Part shown: piece by piece, positions 33,065 through 40,270 of the stretch
Numbering within the stretch: position 1 is the first letter of the stretch
How the letters are laid out: every line of letters starts with the position of its first letter
Assembly (NCBI RefSeq): GCF_029223255.1
Contig: NZ_JARHUC010000009.1
Coordinates: 267,334 to 331,333 of the forward strand
Direction of reading: 5' to 3'
Length of the DNA: 64,000 nucleotides
Source: Albimonas marina
Lineage (GTDB): Bacteria; Pseudomonadota; Alphaproteobacteria; Rhodobacterales; Rhodobacteraceae
The notes under the pieces: model-generated
What the model saw: only the letters and a program-made list of their open reading frames with translations
The model's database searches: none
What the model was told of the DNA's origin: nothing
Position numbers and translations under genes: made by a program

Positions 33065-33082
33065 GATCCGGCAGGGCGGATC
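33065..33082 (-). terminator. Stem-loop downstream of aroQ
   Basis: GATCCG and CGGATC pair around a six-base loop, beginning 12 bases after the aroQ stop. There is no clear T-run, so a Rho-independent role is uncertain. Confidence 0.35.
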
Positions 33083-33093
33083 CGGAGGCCCGA

Positions 33094-33531
33094 TCAGTCC
33101 TCGGCCATCTCCATCAGCGCGCGCACCGCCAGCCGGTATCCGCGCGCGCCCAGCCCCGCCATCACCGCCGTCGCCACCGGCGAGACCAGCGAGTGGTGGT
33201 AGATCTCCTCGCGCTTGTGGACGTTGGAGATGTGCAGCTCGATCAGCGGGCAGGGGACCATCTTCAGCGCGTCCATCACCGCCATCGAGTAGAAGGTGAA
33301 GGCGGCGGGGTTGATCAGCACGCCCGCGGCGTCCGCGTCGATCGCCTCGTGGATCCAGCCGATCAGCTCGGCCTCGGAGTTGGTCTGGCGGAACTCCAGC
33401 GGGAAGGCCCCCGCCTCGGCCCGGCACATCGCCTCGACCTCGGCGAGCGTGGTCTTGCCGTAGATCTCGGGCTCGCGCTTGCCCAGCCGGTTCAGGTTCG
33501 GGCCGTTCAGGACCCAGATCGCGCCGCTCAT
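33094..33531 (-). CDS. aroQ: Type II 3-dehydroquinate dehydratase
   Basis: This 145-residue enzyme interconverts 3-dehydroquinate and 3-dehydroshikimate by the trans (type II) route. Motifs: WVLNGPNLNRLGKREPEIYG with the catalytic Tyr and flexible loop Arg, INPAAFTFYSMAVMDAL, and ELHISNVHKREEIYHHS with the catalytic His. The start at 33531 places the family-conserved N-terminus correctly and begins two bases after the TRAP large-permease stop. As the last gene of a quinate/shikimate uptake and breakdown operon it probably acts in catabolism (dehydroquinate to dehydroshikimate) rather than biosynthesis. Confidence 0.93.
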   Translation of the reverse strand: MSGAIWVLNGPNLNRLGKREPEIYGKTTLAEVEAMCRAEAGAFPLEFRQTNSEAELIGWIHEAIDADAAGVLINPAAFTFYSMAVMDALKMVPCPLIELHISNVHKREEIYHHSLVSPVATAVMAGLGARGYRLAVRALMEMAED

Positions 33532-33533
33532 GC

Positions 33534-34835
33534 TCACCCCTGGTAGCCGAAGAGACGGGGCAGCCACAGCGACAGCCCCGGGAAGAAGGTTATCAGCGCC
33601 AGCGCGGCCAGCATCGCCAGCAGGAACGGCAGCGCCTCGCGCGCGATGGCCTGCAGCGGCTGTCCGGAGATCGAGGCCATCACGAACAGCAGCAGCCCGT
33701 AGGGCGGCGTGATCAGCCCCAGCATGATGTTCACCACGCAGACGATCCCGAAATGCACCATGTCGATCCCCAGCGCGTTCGCCGTGGGGATGAAGACCGG
33801 CACGATCACCAGCAGGATCGTGGTCCCCTCCAGCAGGCAGCCCAGCATCAGCAGGATGGCGTTGACCATCAGCAGGAAGGCGATGGGCGACAGGTCGAAC
33901 CCCGCCAGCCAGGCCGACAGCGCCGTCGGGATGTTCTCGAGCGTGACCACGTAGTTGTAGACGATGGCCCCCGCGATCAGCATCCCGATCGAGATCGTCG
34001 TGCGCGCCGCCCCCGAGAGCGAGGCGTAGAGGCTCGCCGGCGTGATCGAGCGGTAGAGGAAGGTCGAGACCAGCAGCGCGTAGAGCGCCGCGATCGCCGC
34101 CGCCTCGGTCGGCGTGGTGGCGCCGCCGTAGATGCCGCCCAGCAGCACCGCGGGCATCAGCAGCGCCGGCAGCGCCCGGAAAGTCACGCCCGGCAGCTCG
34201 CGCACGGGGACCGGCGCCTCGACCGGAAAGCGGCGCCGGCGGGAGACGCCCACGATCAGCCCCGCCTGCATCAGGCCCATCATCAGCCCCGGGACCACGC
34301 CCGCCAGGAACAGGAAGCCGATGGAGGCGTCCGAGACTAGGGCGTAGATCACCACCGGGATCGAGGGCGGGATGATCGGGCCGATGACGGCGGAGGAGGC
34401 GGTCAGCGCCGCGGCGAAGGCGGGCGGATACTTGCCCCCCTCGGTCATCATCTTCTGCATCAGCTTGCCGGTGCCGGCCGCGTCCGCGATGGCCGAGCCC
34501 GACATGCCCGCGAAGATCACCGACTGCGCCACGTTGACCAGCGCGAGCCCCCCGCGGAAGCGCCCCACGAAGGCGTTGCAGAAGGCGAGCAGCCGCGAGG
34601 TCATCGCGCCCGCGTTCATCAGCTCCGCGGCCAGGATGAACAGGGGAACGGCCAGCAGGATGTAGCTGGAGAACAGGCCGTTCAGCATCTGCTCGGCCGC
34701 GGTCCCCAGGTCCAGCCCGGACATCATCAGGTAGAGCACCGACGAGGCGATCATCGCGTGCCCGATCGGCAGCCCGAGCAGCGCCAGCGCGACGATCGAG
34801 ACGACCGAAGCCGCGAACGGGTCGATGGCGATCAC
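33534..34835 (-). CDS. dctM: TRAP transporter large permease
   Basis: This 433-residue integral membrane protein of the DctM family has about 12 hydrophobic segments, with the signatures FAGMSGSAIADAAGTGKLM and IIPPSIPVVIYALVSDASIGFLFLAGVVPG typical of TRAP large subunits. It forms the ion-coupled translocation channel together with the small permease and the DctP binding protein. The start is a GTG overlapping the stop of dctQ (GTGA), so the two are translationally coupled. The context predicts quinate, shikimate or dehydroshikimate as cargo. Confidence 0.93.
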   Translation of the reverse strand: MIAIDPFAASVVSIVALALLGLPIGHAMIASSVLYLMMSGLDLGTAAEQMLNGLFSSYILLAVPLFILAAELMNAGAMTSRLLAFCNAFVGRFRGGLALVNVAQSVIFAGMSGSAIADAAGTGKLMQKMMTEGGKYPPAFAAALTASSAVIGPIIPPSIPVVIYALVSDASIGFLFLAGVVPGLMMGLMQAGLIVGVSRRRRFPVEAPVPVRELPGVTFRALPALLMPAVLLGGIYGGATTPTEAAAIAALYALLVSTFLYRSITPASLYASLSGAARTTISIGMLIAGAIVYNYVVTLENIPTALSAWLAGFDLSPIAFLLMVNAILLMLGCLLEGTTILLVIVPVFIPTANALGIDMVHFGIVCVVNIMLGLITPPYGLLLFVMASISGQPLQAIAREALPFLLAMLAALALITFFPGLSLWLPRLFGYQG

Positions 34836-35344
34836 GGCAGGTCCTCGAGGTTGCGCTCGCCGCGCTCCGGCCGGCTGCGCAGCGCCTGCACGAACAGCCA
34901 GGCGTAGCGGATCAGAACCGCGACGGCGAAGATCATGAAGACCATGAACAGGTGGTCGTAGCGGATCTTGAGGTAGGTGGTCTTCTGGATCTTCATGAAG
35001 CTCACGAAGTCCCAGGCCGCGGGCAGCGAGGCGCCGTAGAGCACGAGCAGCGCCGCCGCCGCGATCCCCTGCATCCAGCGCCGGGTCCTCGCCCCGACCG
35101 CCGACCAGACCACGTCGAAGCGGATCTCCTCGCGCTCGGGCAGCACCAGGCCCGCGCCCCACAGCACCAGCCACAGCCACATCACCAGCGTCAGCTCCGA
35201 GGCCCAGCCGACGGGCAGGTTCAGCAGGTAGCGGAAGGCGACCTGCACCACGAAGGCCGCGAACATCACCGCCAGCATCGCGACGGCGACGTTCTCGGCC
35301 CGGCGGTGCAGCCAGCCGCCCAGCGGGACCAGGCGATCCATCAT
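34832..35344 (-). CDS. dctQ: TRAP transporter small permease
   Basis: This 170-residue DctQ-type protein has four TM helices (about residues 18-38, 48-70, 86-108, 130-152) and the conserved LMWLWLVLWGAGLVLPEREEIRFDV stretch, shorter parts of which mark the family. It stabilises and helps gate the large permease. It lies between dctP (gap 63 bases) and dctM (GTGA overlap). Confidence 0.9.
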   Translation of the reverse strand: MMDRLVPLGGWLHRRAENVAVAMLAVMFAAFVVQVAFRYLLNLPVGWASELTLVMWLWLVLWGAGLVLPEREEIRFDVVWSAVGARTRRWMQGIAAAALLVLYGASLPAAWDFVSFMKIQKTTYLKIRYDHLFMVFMIFAVAVLIRYAWLFVQALRSRPERGERNLEDLP

Positions 35345-35407
35345 CCCGGCGTTCCTTTCATCCGCGCCCGGGACGGGGGCCGGCCCCGGCCCCGGGCGCG
35401 GTCGGCG

Positions 35408-36391
35408 TCACAGCGCGTTGATCCGGTCCAGCATCCCCTCGGGCCAGGACGAGGAGAGGTCGGAGTCGAGATACTTCTTCTGCGCGAAGGCGCGGAACGC
35501 GTCCACGTCGGGCGTGTAGATCTCGAGCCCCTTCTCCTTGAAGCTGTCGGCCAGCTTCTGCTCGCGCGCCAGGTGCTGCTCGGTCGACCAGGCGATGGCC
35601 TCGTCGGCGGCCTTGTCGAAGGCGGCGCGGTCGGCGTCCGACATGCCCTCGTAGGCCTTCTTCGAGATCACCAGCAGGTCGTAGCCCACCAGGTGCGAGG
35701 TCAGGACGATCTGCTTCATCACCTCGTAGAACTTCATGTTCTCGACGTTGGGCAGGGGGTTGTCCTGGCCGTCGATCGCGCCGGTCTGCAGGCCGGTGTA
35801 GACCTCGGCGTACGCCATCGGCGTGGGGTTCGCGCCCAGCGCCTCGCCCAGGAACTGCCAGGCCTCGCCGCCGGGCATGCGCAGCTTGACGCCGGCCATG
35901 TCGGCCGGGGTCTCGACGCGCTTGTCGATGCGCAGGCCGACCTGGCGGGTCCCGAAGTAGGTCGGGCCGAGGATGTGGATGCCCAGCTGGTCCTCGGCCA
36001 GCTTCTTCATCTCGGCGCCCGCGTCGCTGTCGAAGAACGCCTTCAGGTGGGCGGCGTCGCGGAACAGGTAGGCCGAGGTCAGGATCGAGAAGGCCGGGAT
36101 CTGGTTGGCGATGTCCTGGGGCGCGACGTTGCCCATGTCCAGGTTGCCGCGCTGGATGGCGATGATCTCGGTGCCCTGCTTGAACAGCGTGCCGCCGTAG
36201 TAGGGCTCGATGGTCGCCACGTCCGAGACGCCGCCCTTCAGCCGCTTCATCATCTCGGCGCGGATGTCCTGCTCGGAGAACACCGCCGAGAACTTCAGCG
36301 TGGGCTTGTCCTGGGCGACCGCCGGCGCGGCGGCGAGCGCCAGCGCCCCCGCCATCAGTCCCAGCGCCGTCCTGCGCGCGATCTTCATCAT
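35408..36391 (-). CDS. dctP: TRAP transporter substrate-binding protein
   Basis: This 327-residue periplasmic receptor of the DctP family captures the ligand for the TRAP permease. Signal peptide ends APAVAQ near residue 27. Recognisable parts are the domain-I strand KPTLKFSAVFSEQD, the ligand-carboxylate Arg region KLRMPGGEAWQFLGEALGANPTPMAYAEVYTGLQTGAIDGQDNP in overlapping parts (RMPGG, EVYTGLQTGAIDGQ), and the long C-terminal helix. GGAGG six bases before the first of two ATGs supports this start. The ligand is likely a hydroxylated cyclohexane carboxylate such as quinate, judged from the operon. Confidence 0.93.
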   Translation of the reverse strand: MMKIARRTALGLMAGALALAAAPAVAQDKPTLKFSAVFSEQDIRAEMMKRLKGGVSDVATIEPYYGGTLFKQGTEIIAIQRGNLDMGNVAPQDIANQIPAFSILTSAYLFRDAAHLKAFFDSDAGAEMKKLAEDQLGIHILGPTYFGTRQVGLRIDKRVETPADMAGVKLRMPGGEAWQFLGEALGANPTPMAYAEVYTGLQTGAIDGQDNPLPNVENMKFYEVMKQIVLTSHLVGYDLLVISKKAYEGMSDADRAAFDKAADEAIAWSTEQHLAREQKLADSFKEKGLEIYTPDVDAFRAFAQKKYLDSDLSSSWPEGMLDRINAL

Positions 36392-36417
36392 GGTCTTCCT
36401 CCCTTTTCGGTTCCCGT

Positions 36418-38346
36418 TCAGCCGTCCAGTCGCGGCCGTGCGTCTCGGGGCAGCCCGGGCGGCCCCATCAGGCGGGCCTGCGCCGCCACCCGGAAGGGGG
36501 CGTTCGGTCCGCCGTAGCCGGCGTAGGCGCCCTGCCGCTCCACGATCTCGAAGAAGATCCCGTCCCCGAAAGGACGCGAGTAGAGCTGCAGGAAGCGCCC
36601 GCCGGCGTCCTGGTCGAAGAGGATGTCGGCGGCCCGCAGCCGCGCCACGTAGGCGTCGTCCAGCGCGAAGCGCGCGGCCAGGTCCTCGTAGTAGTTGTCG
36701 GGCATCGGCAGCGCCGAGAAGCCGTTGCGCGCCAGCGCCTCGGCCGTGGCCAGCAGGTCGGACGAGGCGAAGGCCACGTGCTGAACCGAGCTTCCGAAAC
36801 TGTCGGCGATGAAGCGCCCGGCGAAGGTGCGGTGGGTCTCGGCCCCGTTCAGCGTCAGGCGCAGGCGCCCGTCGGCGGCCTCGATCGCCTGGCTGCGCAC
36901 CAGCCCGCCGGGGTCCACGACGTCGACCATCGGCTGCTTCTCCACCTCGAACAGCGAGAGGTAGAACAGCGACCAGGTCAGCATCTCCTCGTAGTTCATC
37001 GTCTGGGCGACGTGATCCACGCCCGTCAGCCCCGCGGGTTCGGAGGGGGCGTCGTCCGCGACGGGGCGGAACTCCGTCTCCCAGACCCGGGCGAGCCCGC
37101 TGCGCCCGTCGATGAAGTGCAGGATGCCCCCGCCGACGCCGCGGATGGCGGGGATGTCGAGCTCCCCCGGTCCCACCGCCTGCGCGAAGGTCGCGGCCCC
37201 CAGCGCCTGCGCCCGCGCCACCGTCGCCTGCGCGTCGTCGACCGCGAGCCCGAGGTCGCACACGTTCAGCCCGTGCGCGATGTGGGCCGAGGCCGCGAAG
37301 CCCTCCCGGTCGGTGTTGACCACGATCCGCGCCTCGCCCTGCCGCCACAGGTCCACGGCCTTCGAGACGTGGCGCCCCTCGCGCCGGAAGCCCATCACGC
37401 GCAGCAGCGCGCCGAGGCCCGCGGCCTCGCGCTCGTCGGCGGCGAATTCCACGAAGCTCACGCCCTGGGCGTGGATGCGCGGCGGCATCGGCGGCGGGGC
37501 GATGGCGATCTCCGGCTCCTGGCGCGCCACCGCGTCCATCAGGTGCAGGAGCGAGCGGCGCCCGTCCACCGCGATGGTCCGCGGGCTGCCGCCCCGGAAC
37601 TGGTCGTTGAAGACCTCGAGGCTGAGCGGCCCCGCGTAGCCCGTCGCCGCGACCGCGCGCATGAAGCCGGTCACGTCCAGGTCGCCCTCTCCCGGCATGC
37701 AGCGGAAGTGGCGCGACCAGTAGAGCAGGTCCATGTCGATCTTCGGCGCGTCGGCGAGCTGCACGAAGAAGATCCGGTCGCCCGGGATCCGCCGGATCGT
37801 GTCGGGGTCGATGCCGCGGCCCAGCGTGTGGAAGCTGTCCACGATCAGCCCGACCGCGGGGTGGTCGGCCCGGCGCACCACCTCCCACGCGTCGCGGTGG
37901 TCGTTGACGTGCCGGCCCCATGCCAGCGCCTCGAACCCCACGCGCAGGCCGCGGGCGGCGGCGCGCTCGCCCAGCTCGGCGAAGTCGTCGGCCATGCGGT
38001 CGACGCCGCCCAGCGCCTCGGGATGGACCGAGGAGCAGACCAGCACCAGGTCGCAGCCCATCCGCTCCATCAGGTCGAACTTGCGCTCGGCCCGGTCGAA
38101 GGCGCGGGCGCGCAGCGGCTCGGGCAGGCCCTCGAAGTCGCGGAAGGGCTGGAAGAGGGTGATCTCCAGCCCGTGGTCGGCGGCCATGCGGGCCACCTCC
38201 CCGGCGCCCTTCTCGAAGGCGATGAAGTCCTGCTCGAAGATCTCGATGCCGTCGAAACCGGCGGCCGAGATCGCGGCCAGCTTCTCGCGCAGGTCGCCGG
38301 CGAGGCAGACCGTGGCGATCGAGGTCCTGAGCGGCGCTCGCGTCAT
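36418..38346 (-). CDS. quiC: 3-dehydroshikimate dehydratase fused to HPPD-like domain
   Basis: This 642-residue two-domain enzyme converts 3-dehydroshikimate to protocatechuate. Residues 1-280 form a sugar-isomerase-type TIM barrel with metal ligands Glu in VGFEALAWG, Asp and His in LIVDSFHT, Gln in FFVQLADAP and Glu in SLEVFND. Residues about 290-620 are a vicinal-oxygen-chelate (HPPD-like) domain with metal ligands His in GVDHVA, His in VQHVAFAS and Glu in IFFEIVER; they look intact, so the second domain may be catalytic. Such fusions are known for bacterial QuiC proteins. The start overlaps the dehydrogenase stop (ATGA). In this operon it links quinate or shikimate uptake to the protocatechuate branch, whose ring-cleavage genes are not in the window. 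Confidence 0.9.
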   Translation of the reverse strand: MTRAPLRTSIATVCLAGDLREKLAAISAAGFDGIEIFEQDFIAFEKGAGEVARMAADHGLEITLFQPFRDFEGLPEPLRARAFDRAERKFDLMERMGCDLVLVCSSVHPEALGGVDRMADDFAELGERAAARGLRVGFEALAWGRHVNDHRDAWEVVRRADHPAVGLIVDSFHTLGRGIDPDTIRRIPGDRIFFVQLADAPKIDMDLLYWSRHFRCMPGEGDLDVTGFMRAVAATGYAGPLSLEVFNDQFRGGSPRTIAVDGRRSLLHLMDAVARQEPEIAIAPPPMPPRIHAQGVSFVEFAADEREAAGLGALLRVMGFRREGRHVSKAVDLWRQGEARIVVNTDREGFAASAHIAHGLNVCDLGLAVDDAQATVARAQALGAATFAQAVGPGELDIPAIRGVGGGILHFIDGRSGLARVWETEFRPVADDAPSEPAGLTGVDHVAQTMNYEEMLTWSLFYLSLFEVEKQPMVDVVDPGGLVRSQAIEAADGRLRLTLNGAETHRTFAGRFIADSFGSSVQHVAFASSDLLATAEALARNGFSALPMPDNYYEDLAARFALDDAYVARLRAADILFDQDAGGRFLQLYSRPFGDGIFFEIVERQGAYAGYGGPNAPFRVAAQARLMGPPGLPRDARPRLDG

Positions 38347-39266
38347 GCCGCCCCCTGCGACGCTGCGTTCGGCGCGGCGTTCGGCGCGGCGTCGAAGCTC
38401 TCGAACGTCGCCCGCATCCGGTCGGGGTCGGCCTCGCGCCCGGTGAACAGGCGGAAGGCGCGCGCCGCCTGGAAGATCGCCATGCCCGACCCCGGCAGAA
38501 CGCGGCAGCCCTTCGCCCGCGCGGCGCGCAGCAGCGCTGTCTCCAGCGGGAAGTAGACCACGTCGGCGACCCAGTGGCGGGGCTCGATCGCCGCCTCGGG
38601 AAGCGGCAGGCCCGGCAGCTTGGCCATGCCCACGGGGGTCGCGTTGACGATGCCGTCGGCCTGCGCGGCGCAGGCGGGATCGCTCGCCGCCTCCGCCCGG
38701 CCCGGGCCGTGGCGCGCGACGACCGCGGCGGCGAGGTCGCGGGCGAGCGCCGCGTCTACGTCCAGGATCATCAGCCGCCCCACGCCCGCGTCGGCGAGCG
38801 CATGGGCCACGGCCCCGCCCGCGCCCCCGGCGCCGAGCAGCAGCACCGCGTCGCGGGCGACGTCGGGCAGGCCGCGGCGGAAGCTCTCGGCGAAGCCGAA
38901 GTGGTCGGTGTTGTGCCCGAACCGGCGCCCGTCGCGGAACACGACGGTGTTGACCGCGCCCACCGCCTCGGCGTTCGCCGACAGGGCGTGCAGATGGGTC
39001 ATCACCGCGCGCTTGCAGGGATAGGTGACGTTGAGGCCGTCGTAGCCCTCGCCCTCCAGCCGGTCGAGCAGCGCGCCGAGCGGCTCGTCCCGTCCGGCGA
39101 GGTCGATCAGGCGGTAGTCGAGGTCGATCCCCTGGGCGCGCCCCTCGGCCATGTGCATGCGCGGCGTGCGCGACGGGCCGATGCCCTGGCCGATCAGCCC
39201 GACCAGAACGCGCCGTCGCGCGTCGGGGGCGCTCGCCTGCGCGCCGGGGGCCGTCTGGTCCGCCAA
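38343..39266 (-). CDS. Quinate/shikimate dehydrogenase (AroE family)
   Basis: This 307-residue AroE-family enzyme oxidises shikimate or quinate with NAD(P). The substrate domain shows GQGIGPSRTPRMH (Ser/Thr binding the carboxylate), NVTYPCKRAV with the catalytic Lys, and NTDHFGF with the catalytic Asp; the Rossmann domain has LLLGAGGAGGAVAHAL. A TTG start at 39266 is chosen because it has AGGGAGG eight bases upstream and gives a family-sized N-terminus. The frame stays open further upstream over the promoter region, which is not translated in this view. In a degradative operon with dctPQM, quiC and aroQ, a catabolic dehydrogenase is more likely than the biosynthetic AroE. Confidence 0.85.
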   Translation of the reverse strand: MADQTAPGAQASAPDARRRVLVGLIGQGIGPSRTPRMHMAEGRAQGIDLDYRLIDLAGRDEPLGALLDRLEGEGYDGLNVTYPCKRAVMTHLHALSANAEAVGAVNTVVFRDGRRFGHNTDHFGFAESFRRGLPDVARDAVLLLGAGGAGGAVAHALADAGVGRLMILDVDAALARDLAAAVVARHGPGRAEAASDPACAAQADGIVNATPVGMAKLPGLPLPEAAIEPRHWVADVVYFPLETALLRAARAKGCRVLPGSGMAIFQAARAFRLFTGREADPDRMRATFESFDAAPNAAPNAASQGAA

Positions 39267-39308
39267 TCCGAGATCCTCCCTGCGCCGGTCTCCCTCCGGC
39301 TTGCGTCG

Positions 39309-39337
39309 ACAATGTCCGTGGCGGTTAAATATGTCAA
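39309..39337 (-). promoter_or_regulatory. Promoter of the quinate/shikimate operon
   Basis: On the minus strand a perfect -35 TTGACA (39337-39332) and a -10 CATTGT (39314-39309) are separated by 17 bases. The TTG start of the dehydrogenase is 42 bases further downstream. Confidence 0.6.
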
Positions 39338-39357
39338 CAATGTTCGCTCCGGTTAAA
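39309..39357. repeat. Two direct repeats (21 bases each), probable TetR operator
   Basis: Copies at 39309-39329 and 39337-39357 share ACAATGT at their left and CGGTTAAA at their right ends, with only a few mismatches in between, at a 28-base spacing. Copy one covers the spacer and -10 of the minus-strand promoter; copy two lies just upstream of the -35. The divergent TetR-family gene is 70 bases away, so these are probably its binding sites. Confidence 0.55.
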
Positions 39358-39426
39358 ATGGCGCGACGACGAGAAGCCGGGCGCCGACGCGCGCCGGCCG
39401 CTAGACTGGCCGGCGGAGGAGGCGCG

Positions 39427-40134
39427 ATGACAAAGCTGGACGAGAGCGAGGCGGAGGCCGGGGCGGAGCCGGAGGGCGCGCGCCGCCGCTGGAAGCAGGA
39501 CCCCGCGACCGTGCAGGCCGACATCCTGGACGCCGCGCGGGCGCTGTTCGCGCGCAAGGGCTATTCCGGCGCCCGGGTCGAGGAGATCGCGGCCAGCACC
39601 TCCTACTCCAAGCGGATGATCTACTACTACTTCGGCGACAAGGAGGGGCTCTGGCGCGCCGTCCTCGCCGAAGCCTACCGCCGGACCCGCGAGGCCGAGG
39701 AGGCGCTGGACCTGCGCGGCGTGCCCCCCGTCGAGGCGCTGCGCCGGCTGGCCGAGTTCACCTTCGAGAATCACGCCGCCCGCCGCGACTTCATCCGCCT
39801 GGTGATGATCGAGAACGTGCACGAGGGCGCGCACATGCCCGACGCGGACGAGATGGCGGGCCCCAACCTCTCGGTCATCCGGCTGCTGGCGGACATCTAC
39901 GAGCGCGGCCTCGCCGCCGGCCTGTTCCGCCCCGGCCTGACGCCGCTGGAGCTGCACTGGCAGATCTCGGCGCTGAGCTACTTCAACGTCGCCAACCGCG
40001 CCACCTTCTCGCGCATCTTCGGCGACGCCCTGTTCACCCCCGACGGCCAGGACCGCCTGAAGCGCCAGGTCGGCGAGGCGCTGCTCCGCTTCGTGCTGAC
40101 CCCCGAGGCGCTCGCACGCGAGCTGGGCGACTGA
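39427..40134 (+). CDS. TetR-family transcriptional regulator
   Basis: This 235-residue TetR-type repressor has a helix-turn-helix at about residues 32-78 (ILDAARALFARKGYSGARVEEIA, in short LFARKGY...YYYFGDKEGLW) and an all-helical ligand domain behind it. A charged 25-residue N-terminal extension precedes the DNA-binding domain. GGAGGAGG directly upstream fixes the start. It is transcribed away from the quinate/shikimate operon across a region that contains the operon promoter and a direct repeat, so it likely regulates that operon, with dehydroshikimate, protocatechuate or a related acid as a possible inducer. Confidence 0.9.
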   Translation: MTKLDESEAEAGAEPEGARRRWKQDPATVQADILDAARALFARKGYSGARVEEIAASTSYSKRMIYYYFGDKEGLWRAVLAEAYRRTREAEEALDLRGVPPVEALRRLAEFTFENHAARRDFIRLVMIENVHEGAHMPDADEMAGPNLSVIRLLADIYERGLAAGLFRPGLTPLELHWQISALSYFNVANRATFSRIFGDALFTPDGQDRLKRQVGEALLRFVLTPEALARELGD

Positions 40135-40200
40135 CGAAGCACCGCCGCGGAGCCGGGGCCGACCGCGGACCCGCCGCCGGACGGCCGCCGCGCGAACCGA

Positions 40201-40227
40201 AAGGGCGCCGCGAGGCGGCGCCCTTTC
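40201..40227. terminator. Bidirectional terminator hairpin
   Basis: A perfect 12-base stem (AAAGGGCGCCGC paired with GCGGCGCCCTTT) with a three-base loop lies between the convergent TetR and RTX protease genes. The A/T-rich ends give it a terminator character in both directions. Confidence 0.75.
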
Positions 40228-40270
40228 AAGGCCTGGGCGGGGCGTCGGCCCGGCCTCCCGCCCCCGCCGG

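Larger units (their letters stand above)
32737..33093. other. Intergenic region, 357 bases, with operator-like repeat and hairpins
   Basis: No gene is supported. Present are an inverted repeat at 32774-32788, and hairpins at 32895-32914 and 33065-33082. The first belongs to the promoter of the small exported protein; the last lies downstream of aroQ. Confidence 0.5.

Noticed and set aside
38343..39557. A longer quinate/shikimate dehydrogenase starting at 39557
   Set aside because: It would cover the promoter, the direct repeats and the start of the TetR gene. The TTG at 39266 with AGGGAGG gives the expected family N-terminus.
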